62,347 bases of DNA from positions 1 through 62,347 of the forward strand of contig CAMYKI010000018.1 in the NCBI GenBank assembly GCA_947258985.1, in the 5' to 3' direction. The stretch is from an uncultured Acidimicrobiaceae bacterium. Lineage in GTDB: Bacteria; Actinomycetota; Acidimicrobiia; Spongiisociales; UBA5794. The notes under the pieces are model-generated. The model ran no database searches, had not been told where the DNA came from, and was given only the letters and a program-made list of their open reading frames with translations. The translations under genes were made by a program, and so were the position numbers. Below, one piece after another: positions 30,975 through 39,864 of this stretch (the stretch's first letter is position 1; every line of letters starts with the position of its first letter).

Positions 30975-32194
30975 TGGACCACCTGCGGGCCGACTTCCCG
31001 ATTCTCGAGCGGAAAGTCAACGGGAAGCGTCTCGCCTACCTGGATTCGAGCGCGACCACACAAAAGCCCAACCAGGTGATCGACGCCATCGGCGACTATT
31101 ACCGCAGATACAACTCAAACGTGCACAGAGGAGCGCATACGCTTGCCGACGAGGCAACGACGGCATACGAGGGAGCACGGACGAAGGTTGCCGAGTTCAT
31201 CGGAGCGTCCTCGTCCGATGAGTTGGTCTTCACCCGGGGAACAACATCGTCCATCAACATGATCGCCTACGGATGGGGGCTCAACAGACTGCACCCTGGG
31301 GACCGCATCCTGCTCACCGTCATGGAACACCACGCCAACGTTGTTCCCTGGCAACTCATCGCCAAGCACACCGGCGCTGAGCTCGTCTACCTCGAGCTGA
31401 CCGACGATTTCCGCGTTGATCTCTCGACACTGGATTCCGTGGTTGATGAGAGGCTCAAGATCATCAGCGTTTCGGGGATGTCGAACGTGACCGGCGCCTT
31501 CGGACCGGTAGCGGAACTCGTCGAGGCAGCACGGCGAGTGGGCGCGATCGTCATCGTCGATGCCGCACAGTCTGTGCCCCACTTGCCGACGGACGTCACC
31601 GCAATCGGAGCCGACTTCCTTGCGTTCTCCGCCCACAAGATGCTTGGCCCGACGGGTATCGGCGCCCTGTGGGGCCGCCGCGAGATCCTCGAGAAGATGG
31701 AACCCGCTGAGGGAGGCGGCGAGATGATCACCGACGTGCGCCTCTACGAGTCGAAATGGGCGCCGATCCCCCACAAGTTCGAGGCGGGCACACCACCGAT
31801 CGCCCAGGCAGTCGGCTTCGGTGCTGCCGTCGACTACCTCGACAAGGTGGGCATGAGCGAGGTTCGCAAACACGAGATCGAGATCACTCAGTACGCACTG
31901 GATCGACTTGCCGACGTGCCCGATCTGACGCTGGTGGGCCCCACCGACATCGCAGTGCGCGGCGGCACGGTCAGCTTCGAGTTGGGCGACGTGCACCCGC
32001 ACGATGTCGCCACGATCCTCGATCAGGAAGGTGTGGCGGTACGGGCGGGCCATCACTGCGCCAAGCCGCTCATGCGATACCTGGATGTTCCCGCAACCGC
32101 TCGAGCTTCGTTCTACCTGTATACGGTGAAGGAAGACATCGATCAGATGGTCGCCGGATTGCACCGGGCCCGGGAGATCTTCGGGCTGGTTTAG
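30974..32194 (+). CDS. sufS: Cysteine desulfurase SufS
   Basis: This 406-residue PLP enzyme takes sulfur from cysteine for Fe-S clusters. Features: YLDSSATTQKP at the N-terminus, TRGTTSSINMIAYG, the PLP Lys in FSAHKMLGPTGIG, GTPPIAQAVGF and the active Cys in RAGHHCAKPLMR. These place it in the SufS (group II) type, with the short loop around the Cys. The ATG overlaps the sufC1 stop by one base (TGATG). Confidence 0.95.
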   Translation: MDHLRADFPILERKVNGKRLAYLDSSATTQKPNQVIDAIGDYYRRYNSNVHRGAHTLADEATTAYEGARTKVAEFIGASSSDELVFTRGTTSSINMIAYGWGLNRLHPGDRILLTVMEHHANVVPWQLIAKHTGAELVYLELTDDFRVDLSTLDSVVDERLKIISVSGMSNVTGAFGPVAELVEAARRVGAIVIVDAAQSVPHLPTDVTAIGADFLAFSAHKMLGPTGIGALWGRREILEKMEPAEGGGEMITDVRLYESKWAPIPHKFEAGTPPIAQAVGFGAAVDYLDKVGMSEVRKHEIEITQYALDRLADVPDLTLVGPTDIAVRGGTVSFELGDVHPHDVATILDQEGVAVRAGHHCAKPLMRYLDVPATARASFYLYTVKEDIDQMVAGLHRAREIFGLV

Positions 32195-32242
32195 GACGCC
32201 CCAGCGCGCGTTATCGTATGCGTCCCCTGCCAAGATGAAGCC

Positions 32243-32698
32243 ATGGCACTCGAAGAGCTATACCGCGAGGTAATCCTCGACCACTACCGCAATCCCCGTC
32301 ACAAGGGCTCGCTGACGCACGCCCATTTCCATGCCGAAGGCCAGAACCCTTCATGCGGTGATGAGTTCTCTCTCGACCTCGTGATCGAGGATGGGGTTCT
32401 CGTCGAGGTGGCAACCCAGGGCCAGGGGTGCTCCATTTCTCAGGCCTCGGGGTCGATGATGGCCGACGCCATCAAGGGCAAGACCGTCGATGAGGTGAAA
32501 GCGATAACCTCCAAATTCAAGCTCATGATGTCGATCGAGGAGGGCGAGAACCCGGTCGACCCCGCCCGCCCGGGAGCCGTTCTCGGAGACCTCGAAGCCC
32601 TCCAGGGCGTCCGCAAGTTCCCGGTCCGCATCAAATGCGCTGATCTCCCCTGGGCGACCCTGGCCGACGCCCTCGACGGGGCCCAAACCGCCTCGTAG
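32243..32698 (+). CDS. sufU: Fe-S assembly sulfurtransferase SufU
   Basis: This 151-residue zinc protein accepts sulfur from SufS and delivers it to the scaffold. Zinc ligands of the SufU type are Cys38 (NPSCGD) with Asp40, Cys63 (GQGCSIS) and Cys132 (KCADLPW). The SufU-specific insertion (~residues 95-115) is present, distinguishing it from IscU. It lies 48 bp after sufS. A TATCGT box about 25 nt before the start could give an additional promoter. Confidence 0.93.
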   Translation: MALEELYREVILDHYRNPRHKGSLTHAHFHAEGQNPSCGDEFSLDLVIEDGVLVEVATQGQGCSISQASGSMMADAIKGKTVDEVKAITSKFKLMMSIEEGENPVDPARPGAVLGDLEALQGVRKFPVRIKCADLPWATLADALDGAQTAS

Positions 32699-32702
32699 CT
32701 CT

Positions 32703-32752
32703 GCGTCTGGCGTACGTGAGCGCCTTATTAGGCGCTCACGTACGCCAGACGC
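32703..32752. terminator. Perfect 23-bp inverted repeat between sufU and NAPRT genes
   Basis: Arms at 32703-32725 and 32730-32752 are perfectly complementary, with a TATT loop. The hairpin sits between convergent stop codons, ending one base before the NAPRT stop. It is probably a bidirectional transcription barrier; there is no T-run. The arm is unusually long. Confidence 0.6.
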
Positions 32753-32753
32753 G

Positions 32754-34298
32754 TTATCTGCCCCGCGCGTCGTCGATCAGGTCGATCTGCAGCTGCTTCA
32801 TCTGCTCGGTTAGAGACACGTGATAGATGTGCGGATTGATAAGACGGCGGACACCGGCATCGAGACGGTCGAGATCGGCGACACGGCGTGATCGCAGCTC
32901 GTCGAGATCCGGCGCCGGCTCGGTACGCCTCCCATCCGCGAATACGTTGACGAGGAGGTCCTCTACCCGGGTGATCTCCTGCCGATTGATCTTGCGGAAC
33001 ACCCCCTCGCGGTGAGGATGGTGCAGCACGATCTCGCCTTCGGCCAGCGTCTCGCCCGGCATTGCGACAACGTCTGCGGTCGCCCGACCCCGGCTGTCGT
33101 ACAAACGCCAGATCTGCTTCTCACCGGGGATCGGGACCTTCTCCGGTGTGTCGGAAACCTTGATTGCCGGGATCCACCGGCCGTCTTGCTCGAGCGCTAC
33201 GAGCTTGTAGACACCATCGAGAGCTTCATGGCCCTGCGAGGTGATGAGACGAGTGCCGACGCCGTACACGAGTCGACCCATAACGGGGGCCGGGTCTTTC
33301 CCGGCCCTGGCGAACTCGTCGAGGATCTGCGCCCTGATCTGCCAGATCTCGAGTTCGTCGAGGTTGCCAGACAGCACGATGTCGACATTCTCGAACCCGG
33401 CGGCATCGAGCATCTCGGCAGCTTCGATGCTCAGATACGCCAGGTCACCCGAGTCGAGCCGGATACCGACGGGCTCGTGTCCGGCTTGGCGCAACTCCGC
33501 AAAAACCTCGATCGCGTTAGGGATCCCCGAATCCAAGGTGTCGATGGTGTCCACCAACAGGATGCAGTCGTCGGGATAGACCTCGGCATATGCCCGGAAT
33601 GCTTCGAGCTCGCCGTACCCGAGAGCCATGAACACCTGCACCATGGAGTGGGCGTGCGTTCCTTTCGGGTCGACCCCCATCTCGTGGGAAACAGCCACGT
33701 TGGACGTGAAGTCAGCTCCCCCAACGAGAGCGGCCCGTCCCCCGGCGTTGGCCCCGAAGGCCGGCCCGCGACGCATCCCGAATTCCAGCGCAGGCCGTCC
33801 ACCGGCAGCCTCGTGGATCCGCGACGCCTTGGTGGCGATGAGAGTCGGGTAATTGAGGTGATTGAGGAACGCCGTCTCCAGGATCTGCACCACGGCAAGT
33901 GGTCCCCGAACTACCGCCATGGGAGCATTGGCGTGGACGACTCGCCCCTCCCTGACCGCCCGAACACTCACGGAATCGAATGCTCCGTTCGAGGCGAGCC
34001 AGCCCAGGAAGGCGTCATCGAACCTTCTCATACCGCGAGCGTTCGTCTGGCTGCGCAGCATCTCGAGGTCGGCATCGGTGAATCGCACTTCCTCCATCCA
34101 CTCCAGCAACGGATCGAGCCCGGCGAGAACCGCATAGCCCGCCTGGTGTCTCCCATAGTCCGGGTACCTGCGGAAGTAGTAATCGAACTGGGCGGGACGT
34201 TCGTGCAAGCCTCGCCGGAAATAGAGCTGAGCCATCGTCAGTTGGTATTGGTCGGTGAACAGAACCCCTTCGGTGGGGCGATACGGCGATGACGTCAT
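32754..34298 (-). CDS. pncB: Nicotinate phosphoribosyltransferase
   Basis: This 514-residue enzyme makes nicotinate mononucleotide from nicotinate and PRPP in NAD salvage. Family motifs: FTDQYQLTMAQLYFRRG at the N-terminus, YYFRRYPDYG, EFGMRRGPAFGANAGGRAAL, the catalytic His region GTHAHSMVQVF, VDTIDTLDSGIPNA, RLDSGDLAYLS and SGNLDE. The start at 34298 follows the family N-terminus; upstream residues in frame are low-complexity. It lies near the second sirtuin, which consumes NAD. Confidence 0.94.
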   Translation of the reverse strand: MTSSPYRPTEGVLFTDQYQLTMAQLYFRRGLHERPAQFDYYFRRYPDYGRHQAGYAVLAGLDPLLEWMEEVRFTDADLEMLRSQTNARGMRRFDDAFLGWLASNGAFDSVSVRAVREGRVVHANAPMAVVRGPLAVVQILETAFLNHLNYPTLIATKASRIHEAAGGRPALEFGMRRGPAFGANAGGRAALVGGADFTSNVAVSHEMGVDPKGTHAHSMVQVFMALGYGELEAFRAYAEVYPDDCILLVDTIDTLDSGIPNAIEVFAELRQAGHEPVGIRLDSGDLAYLSIEAAEMLDAAGFENVDIVLSGNLDELEIWQIRAQILDEFARAGKDPAPVMGRLVYGVGTRLITSQGHEALDGVYKLVALEQDGRWIPAIKVSDTPEKVPIPGEKQIWRLYDSRGRATADVVAMPGETLAEGEIVLHHPHREGVFRKINRQEITRVEDLLVNVFADGRRTEPAPDLDELRSRRVADLDRLDAGVRRLINPHIYHVSLTEQMKQLQIDLIDDARGR

Positions 34299-34414
34299 TG
34301 CCTGCTTTCGTCGAGTTGTGTTGAGTTTGCCACGAAATGCACCCGTCCGGCCCAATTGAGCCGGTGCGTGCGACCACGGCGACGCAACGCCGGTGCACTA
34401 TCGCCCGGGGGTGA

Positions 34415-35803
34415 CTACGTGATGACACCGCCTTCGGTCATCCGTTTGATGTCGAGCAGCTCGGTGACCTGGTCGGCCGTCAGCCAACCCTTCTCGATAA
34501 CCACATCTGCGACGTTGCGTCCGGTGGCATAAGCCTCCTTGGCTGCCACAGCACCGTTGTCGTAGCCGATGTGTGGGTTCAGGGCCGTGACGACGATGAT
34601 GTTGCGCTCCACCAGCTCTCTGGCGCGGTCGATGTTGGCGACGATGCCGTTGACGCAACGGTCGGTGAAAGTCAAAGCGGCGTTTGCCAGCAACCCGATC
34701 GACTCCAGCAGGTTGTGGGCGATCAGAGGCATCATCACGTTCAGCTCGAAGTTCCCGTTGGCGCCACCCCATGTGATGGCCACATCGTTGCCGATCACCT
34801 GGGCGGCAACCTGCATCACCATCTCGGACATCACCGGGTTCACCTTGCCCGGCATGATCGACGAGCCGGGCTGCAAAGACGGAAGCTGGATTTCAGCGAT
34901 GCCCGTACGAGGTCCGCTCGACAGCCAGCGCAGGTCGTTGGCTACCTTGAACAAGGAAGTGGCAACCGTCTTGAGGGCCCCGGAAGCATTGACGGTCGCA
35001 TCCTTGGCCGCCTGTGACTCGAAGTGGTCGTCGGCCTCACGGAAGGGATACCCGGTGATCGCAGCCATATCTGCGATGACCGCCGCGGGAAACCCATCCG
35101 GGGCATTGAGCCCGCTGCCGACGGCGGTGCCGCCCAGCGCCAGCTCCTCCAACTCCGGAAGGATCTTCTCCACTCTCTGCCTGCCATTCCGAATTTGCGT
35201 GGCATAGCCGCCGAACTCCTGACCGAGCGTGACCGGGGTGGCATCCATCAGGTGGGTCCTGCCGGATTTCACCACCTCGGCGAACTCAGTAGCCTTGCTG
35301 GCGAGCGCCGAGCTCAGCACGTCCAGCGCCGGAAGCAGGTCTTCGCGGATTGCGGCAACCGCGGCGACATGGATGGCAGCGGGGATCACGTCGTTCGATG
35401 ACTGGCCGAAATTGACGTGGTCGTTGGGGTGGACGTCCTTGGAGAGGAAGTTTCCGCTCGTCAGCTCGGAGGCCCGGTGGGCAATCACCTCATTGGCGTT
35501 CGTGTTGGTCGAGGTGCCGGATCCGGTCTGGAAGATGTCAAGTACGAACTGGTTATCGAAGGACCCGTCACGAACCTCGTCGGCCGCTCGGGCAATTGCC
35601 TCTGCCTTGACCGCGTCCACATAGCCTGCCGGCCCTGAGACGCGCGCTACCGAACCTTTGAGCAGACCCAGAGCCCATATGAATCTGCGGCTGAATCTCA
35701 AGTCTGAGATCGGAAAGTTCTCGACGGCCCGCTGCGTGGAGGCGCCGTTGTAAGCGTCGTCGGGTACCTGAACCTCGCCCATTGAGTCGCGTTCGATGCG
35801 CAT
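34415..35803 (-). CDS. fumC: Fumarate hydratase class II
   Basis: This 462-residue TCA-cycle enzyme interconverts fumarate and malate. Features: [32 protein letters not shown] at the N-terminus, [48 protein letters not shown] and the superfamily signature [12 protein letters not shown] containing the catalytic Ser. The length is normal for FumC. GGGGAGAA precedes the ATG. Confidence 0.95.
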   Translation of the reverse strand: MRIERDSMGEVQVPDDAYNGASTQRAVENFPISDLRFSRRFIWALGLLKGSVARVSGPAGYVDAVKAEAIARAADEVRDGSFDNQFVLDIFQTGSGTSTNTNANEVIAHRASELTSGNFLSKDVHPNDHVNFGQSSNDVIPAAIHVAAVAAIREDLLPALDVLSSALASKATEFAEVVKSGRTHLMDATPVTLGQEFGGYATQIRNGRQRVEKILPELEELALGGTAVGSGLNAPDGFPAAVIADMAAITGYPFREADDHFESQAAKDATVNASGALKTVATSLFKVANDLRWLSSGPRTGIAEIQLPSLQPGSSIMPGKVNPVMSEMVMQVAAQVIGNDVAITWGGANGNFELNVMMPLIAHNLLESIGLLANAALTFTDRCVNGIVANIDRARELVERNIIVVTALNPHIGYDNGAVAAKEAYATGRNVADVVIEKGWLTADQVTELLDIKRMTEGGVIT

Positions 35804-35842
35804 GACTTCTCCCCAGTCGTGAAGCTGCTTTCCGTCCCGAGA

Positions 35843-36631
35843 CTAGGGATGTGCGGTGCCGGGAGTAACGTCTAGCGCCGCCTCCACAGCCGCCGGGAAC
35901 ACCGCAGAAACGTCTCCTTCGATCCGAAGCGTGACCACCCGGAGCCGGTCATGGTCTGTGGGACCCTGATTGACGATGACGTAGGGCGTCCCCCTCTCAG
36001 TTGCGTGCAGAGGGATGGCGGCCGCCGGATTGACCGTGAGGCTGGAACCAAGAGCGATCGCCAGGTCGCACCGATCTGCGGCTTCGAAGGCCCGTTCCAG
36101 CTCGTCGGTGCGCAGATTCTGCCCAAAGCTGATCGTCGCGGTCTTGAGCGCACCACCACAGTGACAGCTTGGGGGCGTCCCGGTCTCGCGGAACGTGGCG
36201 AAGTGCGGTTCGGGATCGGTGCGCTCCCGGCAGCTCTGGCACTCGACGAGAAGGTTGGTCCCGTGGATCTCCACCAGCTTCTCGCGACTGGTGCCGGCGA
36301 CGGCGTGCAGACCGTCGACGTTCTGGGTAACCACCATCTCTACCTTCCCCACTTGCTCGAGACGGACAATGGCGCGGTGGACGGGGTTCGGTCGGGCGGC
36401 TCCCCAGGATGCCGCGTCCTCCATCTTCTGCTGCCAGTAGGCCTTGCGATGCTCCTCCGACTCCATGAACTCCTGGTAGTAGACCGGGCGCCGGGTCTTC
36501 CAAACTCCCTGGGGTCCGCGATAGTCGGGAATGCCGCTGGCGGTCGAGATTCCGGCACCGGTGAACAGCAGGATGCGTTCGGCCCCAGCGATCAACCCCG
36601 CAAGCGCTCGCGATTCGTGAAGGTCGTCCAT
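35843..36631 (-). CDS. NAD-dependent protein deacylase (Sir2 family), second copy
   Basis: This 262-residue sirtuin has GAGISTASGIPDYRGPQGVW, TQNVDGLHAVAG, the catalytic His in VEIHGTN, GSSLTVNPAAA and VNQGPTDHD. The zinc site is CQSC with a second element SCHCGG, so the second pair is spaced C-x-C rather than the common C-x2-C; zinc binding may still occur. It is not a recent duplicate of the 1.7 kb sirtuin: the domains share motifs but differ widely. A TAGGTT box lies 6 nt before the start. Confidence 0.92.
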   Translation of the reverse strand: MDDLHESRALAGLIAGAERILLFTGAGISTASGIPDYRGPQGVWKTRRPVYYQEFMESEEHRKAYWQQKMEDAASWGAARPNPVHRAIVRLEQVGKVEMVVTQNVDGLHAVAGTSREKLVEIHGTNLLVECQSCRERTDPEPHFATFRETGTPPSCHCGGALKTATISFGQNLRTDELERAFEAADRCDLAIALGSSLTVNPAAAIPLHATERGTPYVIVNQGPTDHDRLRVVTLRIEGDVSAVFPAAVEAALDVTPGTAHP

Positions 36632-36637
36632 GCAACC

Positions 36638-36643
36638 AACCTA
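36638..36643 (-). promoter_or_regulatory. -10 box for the second sirtuin
   Basis: On the minus strand TAGGTT lies 6 nt before ATG 36631, inside the end of the upstream gene. It fits a leaderless transcript. Confidence 0.45.
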
Positions 36644-36653
36644 CTTGAAGCAG

Positions 36654-37604
36654 TCACCGGCCAACAGGTACTTCGCTGAGGTCGACGACGAGTTCTGCAG
36701 GAACCGATTCGACGATGCCAACTTCGTATTCGACGGCGACGGTGACGGCGCCCTCCTGAGAAGTCGGGAACGGCTCGGACCAGAAGATCTCGACAGTTCC
36801 ACCGGTCGCCGGCTCGAGAATCTCGGGAAACGAGCTGTAGGCGCCAACCCGGTTGCCGTCGGCGTCGGCAAGGACGGTCGAGAAGATCGCCCTTGCCCGC
36901 GGATCCCCGTCGCCCTCGATGCGCCAGGCGGCCCTGCCGAGGAACCGTCCCAACTCGAGTTCGTCAAGAATGAGATTCGCTTCGTCGGAGATAGGGACGA
37001 CCAGCGGCTCGGTCATGACATAGGGTTCACCGGCAAAGGGGAGGTTCGCTGAACCGGTGACCGTCGGGTGGTCCCATCGTTCGACCATCGATACCTTGGA
37101 GAGTTCCGGGGAGCCGGCAAACCCTCCGACAGGAAACTGGACGGTAAGCGCGCCGGGACTGGATCTCCCGAGCACAACACGAGTGGATGCGACGCCTGAC
37201 CCGTCTACTGCTTCAAGCCACCACGTCCCGCCGAGCGGCCACGCCTGTCGCAACGGGTCGCCTGCTCTCTCCACCGCCGTCGTGAATGTAACGCTTATCG
37301 CCTCGTCGCTGATGACGACCTCCTCGGGCCTGATTCCCAACCCCGGCACGTACTCGTTGTACCCGGGCGGGAAAGGCGAAGGCTCTGCCGCAGCCACCGG
37401 CGACGCAGGCTGCCCAGATGATGCCGCTGTCGTCACCGCGGCGGGCTCCGCATCACCGTCACCACCCCACAGCATCGCGGAGACCAAGACGGCGACAACA
37501 CCGATCACAAGCCCTCCGCCGAATGGCGCCCATCCCGAACCACCCGAGGAGTCGGCGTCGTCGAGGGGTGATCGGAATAGCTCCTCGAAGTCGATGTCGC
37601 TCAT
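36654..37604 (-). CDS. Membrane-anchored exported protein, unknown (operon gene 3)
   Basis: This 316-residue protein has an acidic cytoplasmic start (MSDIDFEELFRSP), one membrane helix (~28-46), an Ala/Thr/Pro linker with SPFPPGYNEYVPG and a beta-rich extracytoplasmic part. KVSMVERW in the middle resembles TVSMVELVGW in the preceding gene, so the two may be distant paralogues. It begins in an ATGA overlap with that gene. The C-terminus reads like an immunoglobulin-type or CopC-like beta sandwich, but no family is assigned. Confidence 0.7.
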   Translation of the reverse strand: MSDIDFEELFRSPLDDADSSGGSGWAPFGGGLVIGVVAVLVSAMLWGGDGDAEPAAVTTAASSGQPASPVAAAEPSPFPPGYNEYVPGLGIRPEEVVISDEAISVTFTTAVERAGDPLRQAWPLGGTWWLEAVDGSGVASTRVVLGRSSPGALTVQFPVGGFAGSPELSKVSMVERWDHPTVTGSANLPFAGEPYVMTEPLVVPISDEANLILDELELGRFLGRAAWRIEGDGDPRARAIFSTVLADADGNRVGAYSSFPEILEPATGGTVEIFWSEPFPTSQEGAVTVAVEYEVGIVESVPAELVVDLSEVPVGR

Positions 37605-38386
37605 TGAGTGCCATCTTCCTCGAACACGACAAGCCGGCCGGGGACGGGACGCATCTCAAAACTCGCATCTTCGAGCACGACGCGACGGGGAGCATCCGCC
37701 CCCTCCCAAATCAGCTGGAGTCCGTCGTTCTGCATCCCGGAGGCCCTCCAGTCACGGTCGAGCGGTCGAAGCAGTCCGCCCCCCCACTCGCCGCCGACGC
37801 TGTCGAAGTCGATCTGGACGATCGTCGAGGACCTTTGCTCGAGGACGGTCTCGACGGTGGCCCGACCACTGCGAAGGGACCCGGTCGCCCCCTCGACAGT
37901 GGCAAGCTCGACTCTGTCGCCGAAGGTAGAAGCCAACCGCCATCCGACCAGTTCCACCATCGAAACGGTGTCCGCAGCTGAGGGGAGCTCAAACCTCACA
38001 GATTGGGCCTCGCTGCCCGTCGTTGCCTCGATCACCAACCCGGCCCCTGTAGTGAGTTCCCACAACTCAGGCATGAAGACCACATCGCCGTACTCGCTGT
38101 CTTCATCGTCGCTCAAGGAGGGACTCAGCCCGACCAGGTCGTAGGCAAACCGTGCCACGCCGTCTTCGACGTCGAGTCCCCGGGGCAACAGCACCGTCGT
38201 CCCGAACACGACTTCGCCCTCCTCGACAAATGGGAACGGAGCAGGCTGCTCCGAGGTTGTCGTGGTCGCCGCAGTCGAGGGCGACGTTGCGGAGACCTCA
38301 GTTCCTGTGCCGCCAACGAGGATCACCGATCCGGCCACAAGGCCACCGAGTACGAGGCCGACACCAAACCGGGCCACCGTGGTCAC
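37601..38386 (-). CDS. Membrane-anchored exported protein, unknown (operon gene 2)
   Basis: This 261-residue protein has an N-terminal helix (~5-25), a Ser/Thr-rich linker ending QPAPFPF, then a beta-rich domain. The start is the GTG at 38386, which overlaps the stop of the upstream membrane gene (GTGA); an ATG at 38461 would lie deep within that gene. Shared features with the next gene (anchor, Thr linker, PFP motif, VSMVE segment) suggest an ancestral duplication. Function unknown. Confidence 0.7.
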   Translation of the reverse strand: MTTVARFGVGLVLGGLVAGSVILVGGTGTEVSATSPSTAATTTTSEQPAPFPFVEEGEVVFGTTVLLPRGLDVEDGVARFAYDLVGLSPSLSDDEDSEYGDVVFMPELWELTTGAGLVIEATTGSEAQSVRFELPSAADTVSMVELVGWRLASTFGDRVELATVEGATGSLRSGRATVETVLEQRSSTIVQIDFDSVGGEWGGGLLRPLDRDWRASGMQNDGLQLIWEGADAPRRVVLEDASFEMRPVPGRLVVFEEDGTQ

Positions 38387-38805
38387 AACAACGGCAGAAC
38401 GACGACGTAGAGGAGTGCCAGCAGGGTGAGAGCGATCACCATGTGCCTCAGGACTACCCATCGCTGGCTCAGGCCTGCAGCATCGAGTGCCGCAGACGCG
38501 GGGGCTACCCCGTAGGCGAGTTCGCGGAGCGCTCTGTCCCTGGTCGTGCCTCCGCGAAAAGCGGCATCGAGGGCGCCGCCTTCGCGGCGGTTCTCCGGAA
38601 CCAATGCTTCCGCCCGGAGAAGGAGCGGTCTAGCCAACACCAAAAGAAAGATCAGGAGCGCAGCAGCGGAAATGAGCAGAGCGGTCCCGTGGGTGAACAG
38701 GACCAGGCCGAGACCGACAACCCACACTGCCCACAGCCTGCCGACTTCACGCAGGTAGCTGCGGGCGTCCGCTGGACTGCTGAATGCGTATTCGATATCG
38801 ATCAT
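38383..38805 (-). CDS. Small membrane protein, unknown (operon gene 1)
   Basis: This 140-residue protein has hydrophobic segments near 22-40, 42-60 and 118-139, joined by a charged loop with VPENRREGGALDAAFRGGTTRDRALRELAYG. It is the first gene of the three-gene overlap operon 38805-36654. No family is recognised. The loop Arg/Glu content suggests a cytoplasmic contact surface. Confidence 0.65.
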   Translation of the reverse strand: MIDIEYAFSSPADARSYLREVGRLWAVWVVGLGLVLFTHGTALLISAAALLIFLLVLARPLLLRAEALVPENRREGGALDAAFRGGTTRDRALRELAYGVAPASAALDAAGLSQRWVVLRHMVIALTLLALLYVVVLPLL

Positions 38806-38865
38806 CGGGAACCGAGGTTAACGCCCTGGGTAGAGAGCACACCCGAACGACGGAGCTGTCAGCGC

Positions 38866-39855
38866 TTATCCGGTGAGTGCCTGCGCCAAAGCCATTTGAT
38901 CGAGCATCTCCGTCGTTGACCGGAAGCCCGCAGGATTGGGGACCAGGATTACCCGATCGGCCCCGGCGCGCAACAGGCTCGAGACCGTTAGGGCGCAGTC
39001 ATCGCTATTCCCGGCGGCCGCAAAGCGGCGGAGCAGAGCCAGAGGCATGCTCACACCAAGGTTCTCCGCGCCAACCCGGTGAACCAGGGCACCCAGTTCT
39101 TCACCCTCAGGAGAGGCCTTCGTCGGAGGAGTATCCACCATCGCGGCGAGCATAGGTCCCGCCCATCGGGCCAGTGCGCGACCGGCTTCGACGGGGTCAT
39201 CTCTCGAGATCGAGAGCAGACACAGAGCCGCAATCTCGTGGCGGCCGCTCCGGCTGCCTCGCTTGCGCCCCTCTTCTATCCGCTGCCGCGCCCAAGCTAT
39301 GGATCCCGGCGAGCTGAACCAGCCCAACAGTGTCCCGTCTGCAAGTTCCCCCGACAGGCGTAGCGATGCCGGTCCGTGCACCCCGAAGTAGATGGGAACG
39401 TCAACCGAAGGAGGGTGGTCCAGAGACACGTCATCAAACCCGAAGTACTCCCCCGACTCAGTTATGGCTCCTCCGTCGAGCAACCGGCGGATTGCATCGG
39501 TTGCCTCCCGAAGCGACCGCATCGGAGAGGCCGGCGACAGCCTCATTTGACGAATCCAACCCGGGGAACCATGACCAAGACCTGCCATGAATCGACCGGG
39601 ATACACACCGCCTAGGGTGGAAAACTCCATGGCGGCGACCGCCGGGTGCCGAACCGCTGCAGCCACAACCCCTAAGCCCACTGGAATGCCTTCCGTTGCT
39701 CCAAGCGCCGTCGCCGCTGATGCGATCCCGCCAAGCTCGAAGTAGTCCTCGGCCAGCCAGACCTCGCCGTAGCCCAACTCCTCCGCTCGCCGGACAACCG
39801 CCGGCAGTTCCGAAGGCGGGGTCGATGCACCAATCTGGATTCCAACTCGCGACAT
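38866..39855 (-). CDS. LLM-class F420-dependent oxidoreductase (2)
   Basis: This 329-residue luciferase-like TIM barrel shows GIQIGASTPPSELPAVVRRAEELGYGEVWLAEDYF, GLGVVAAAVRHPAVAAMEFSTLGGVYPGRFMAGLGHG and YFGVHGPASLRLSGELADGTLLGWFSSP. It is nearest in style to methylene-tetrahydromethanopterin-reductase-like members. GAGGAG precedes the ATG. The methyltransferase gene ends 9 bp upstream, so the two are probably co-transcribed. Confidence 0.88.
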   Translation of the reverse strand: MSRVGIQIGASTPPSELPAVVRRAEELGYGEVWLAEDYFELGGIASAATALGATEGIPVGLGVVAAAVRHPAVAAMEFSTLGGVYPGRFMAGLGHGSPGWIRQMRLSPASPMRSLREATDAIRRLLDGGAITESGEYFGFDDVSLDHPPSVDVPIYFGVHGPASLRLSGELADGTLLGWFSSPGSIAWARQRIEEGRKRGSRSGRHEIAALCLLSISRDDPVEAGRALARWAGPMLAAMVDTPPTKASPEGEELGALVHRVGAENLGVSMPLALLRRFAAAGNSDDCALTVSSLLRAGADRVILVPNPAGFRSTTEMLDQMALAQALTG

Positions 39856-39864
39856 TCGATCTCC

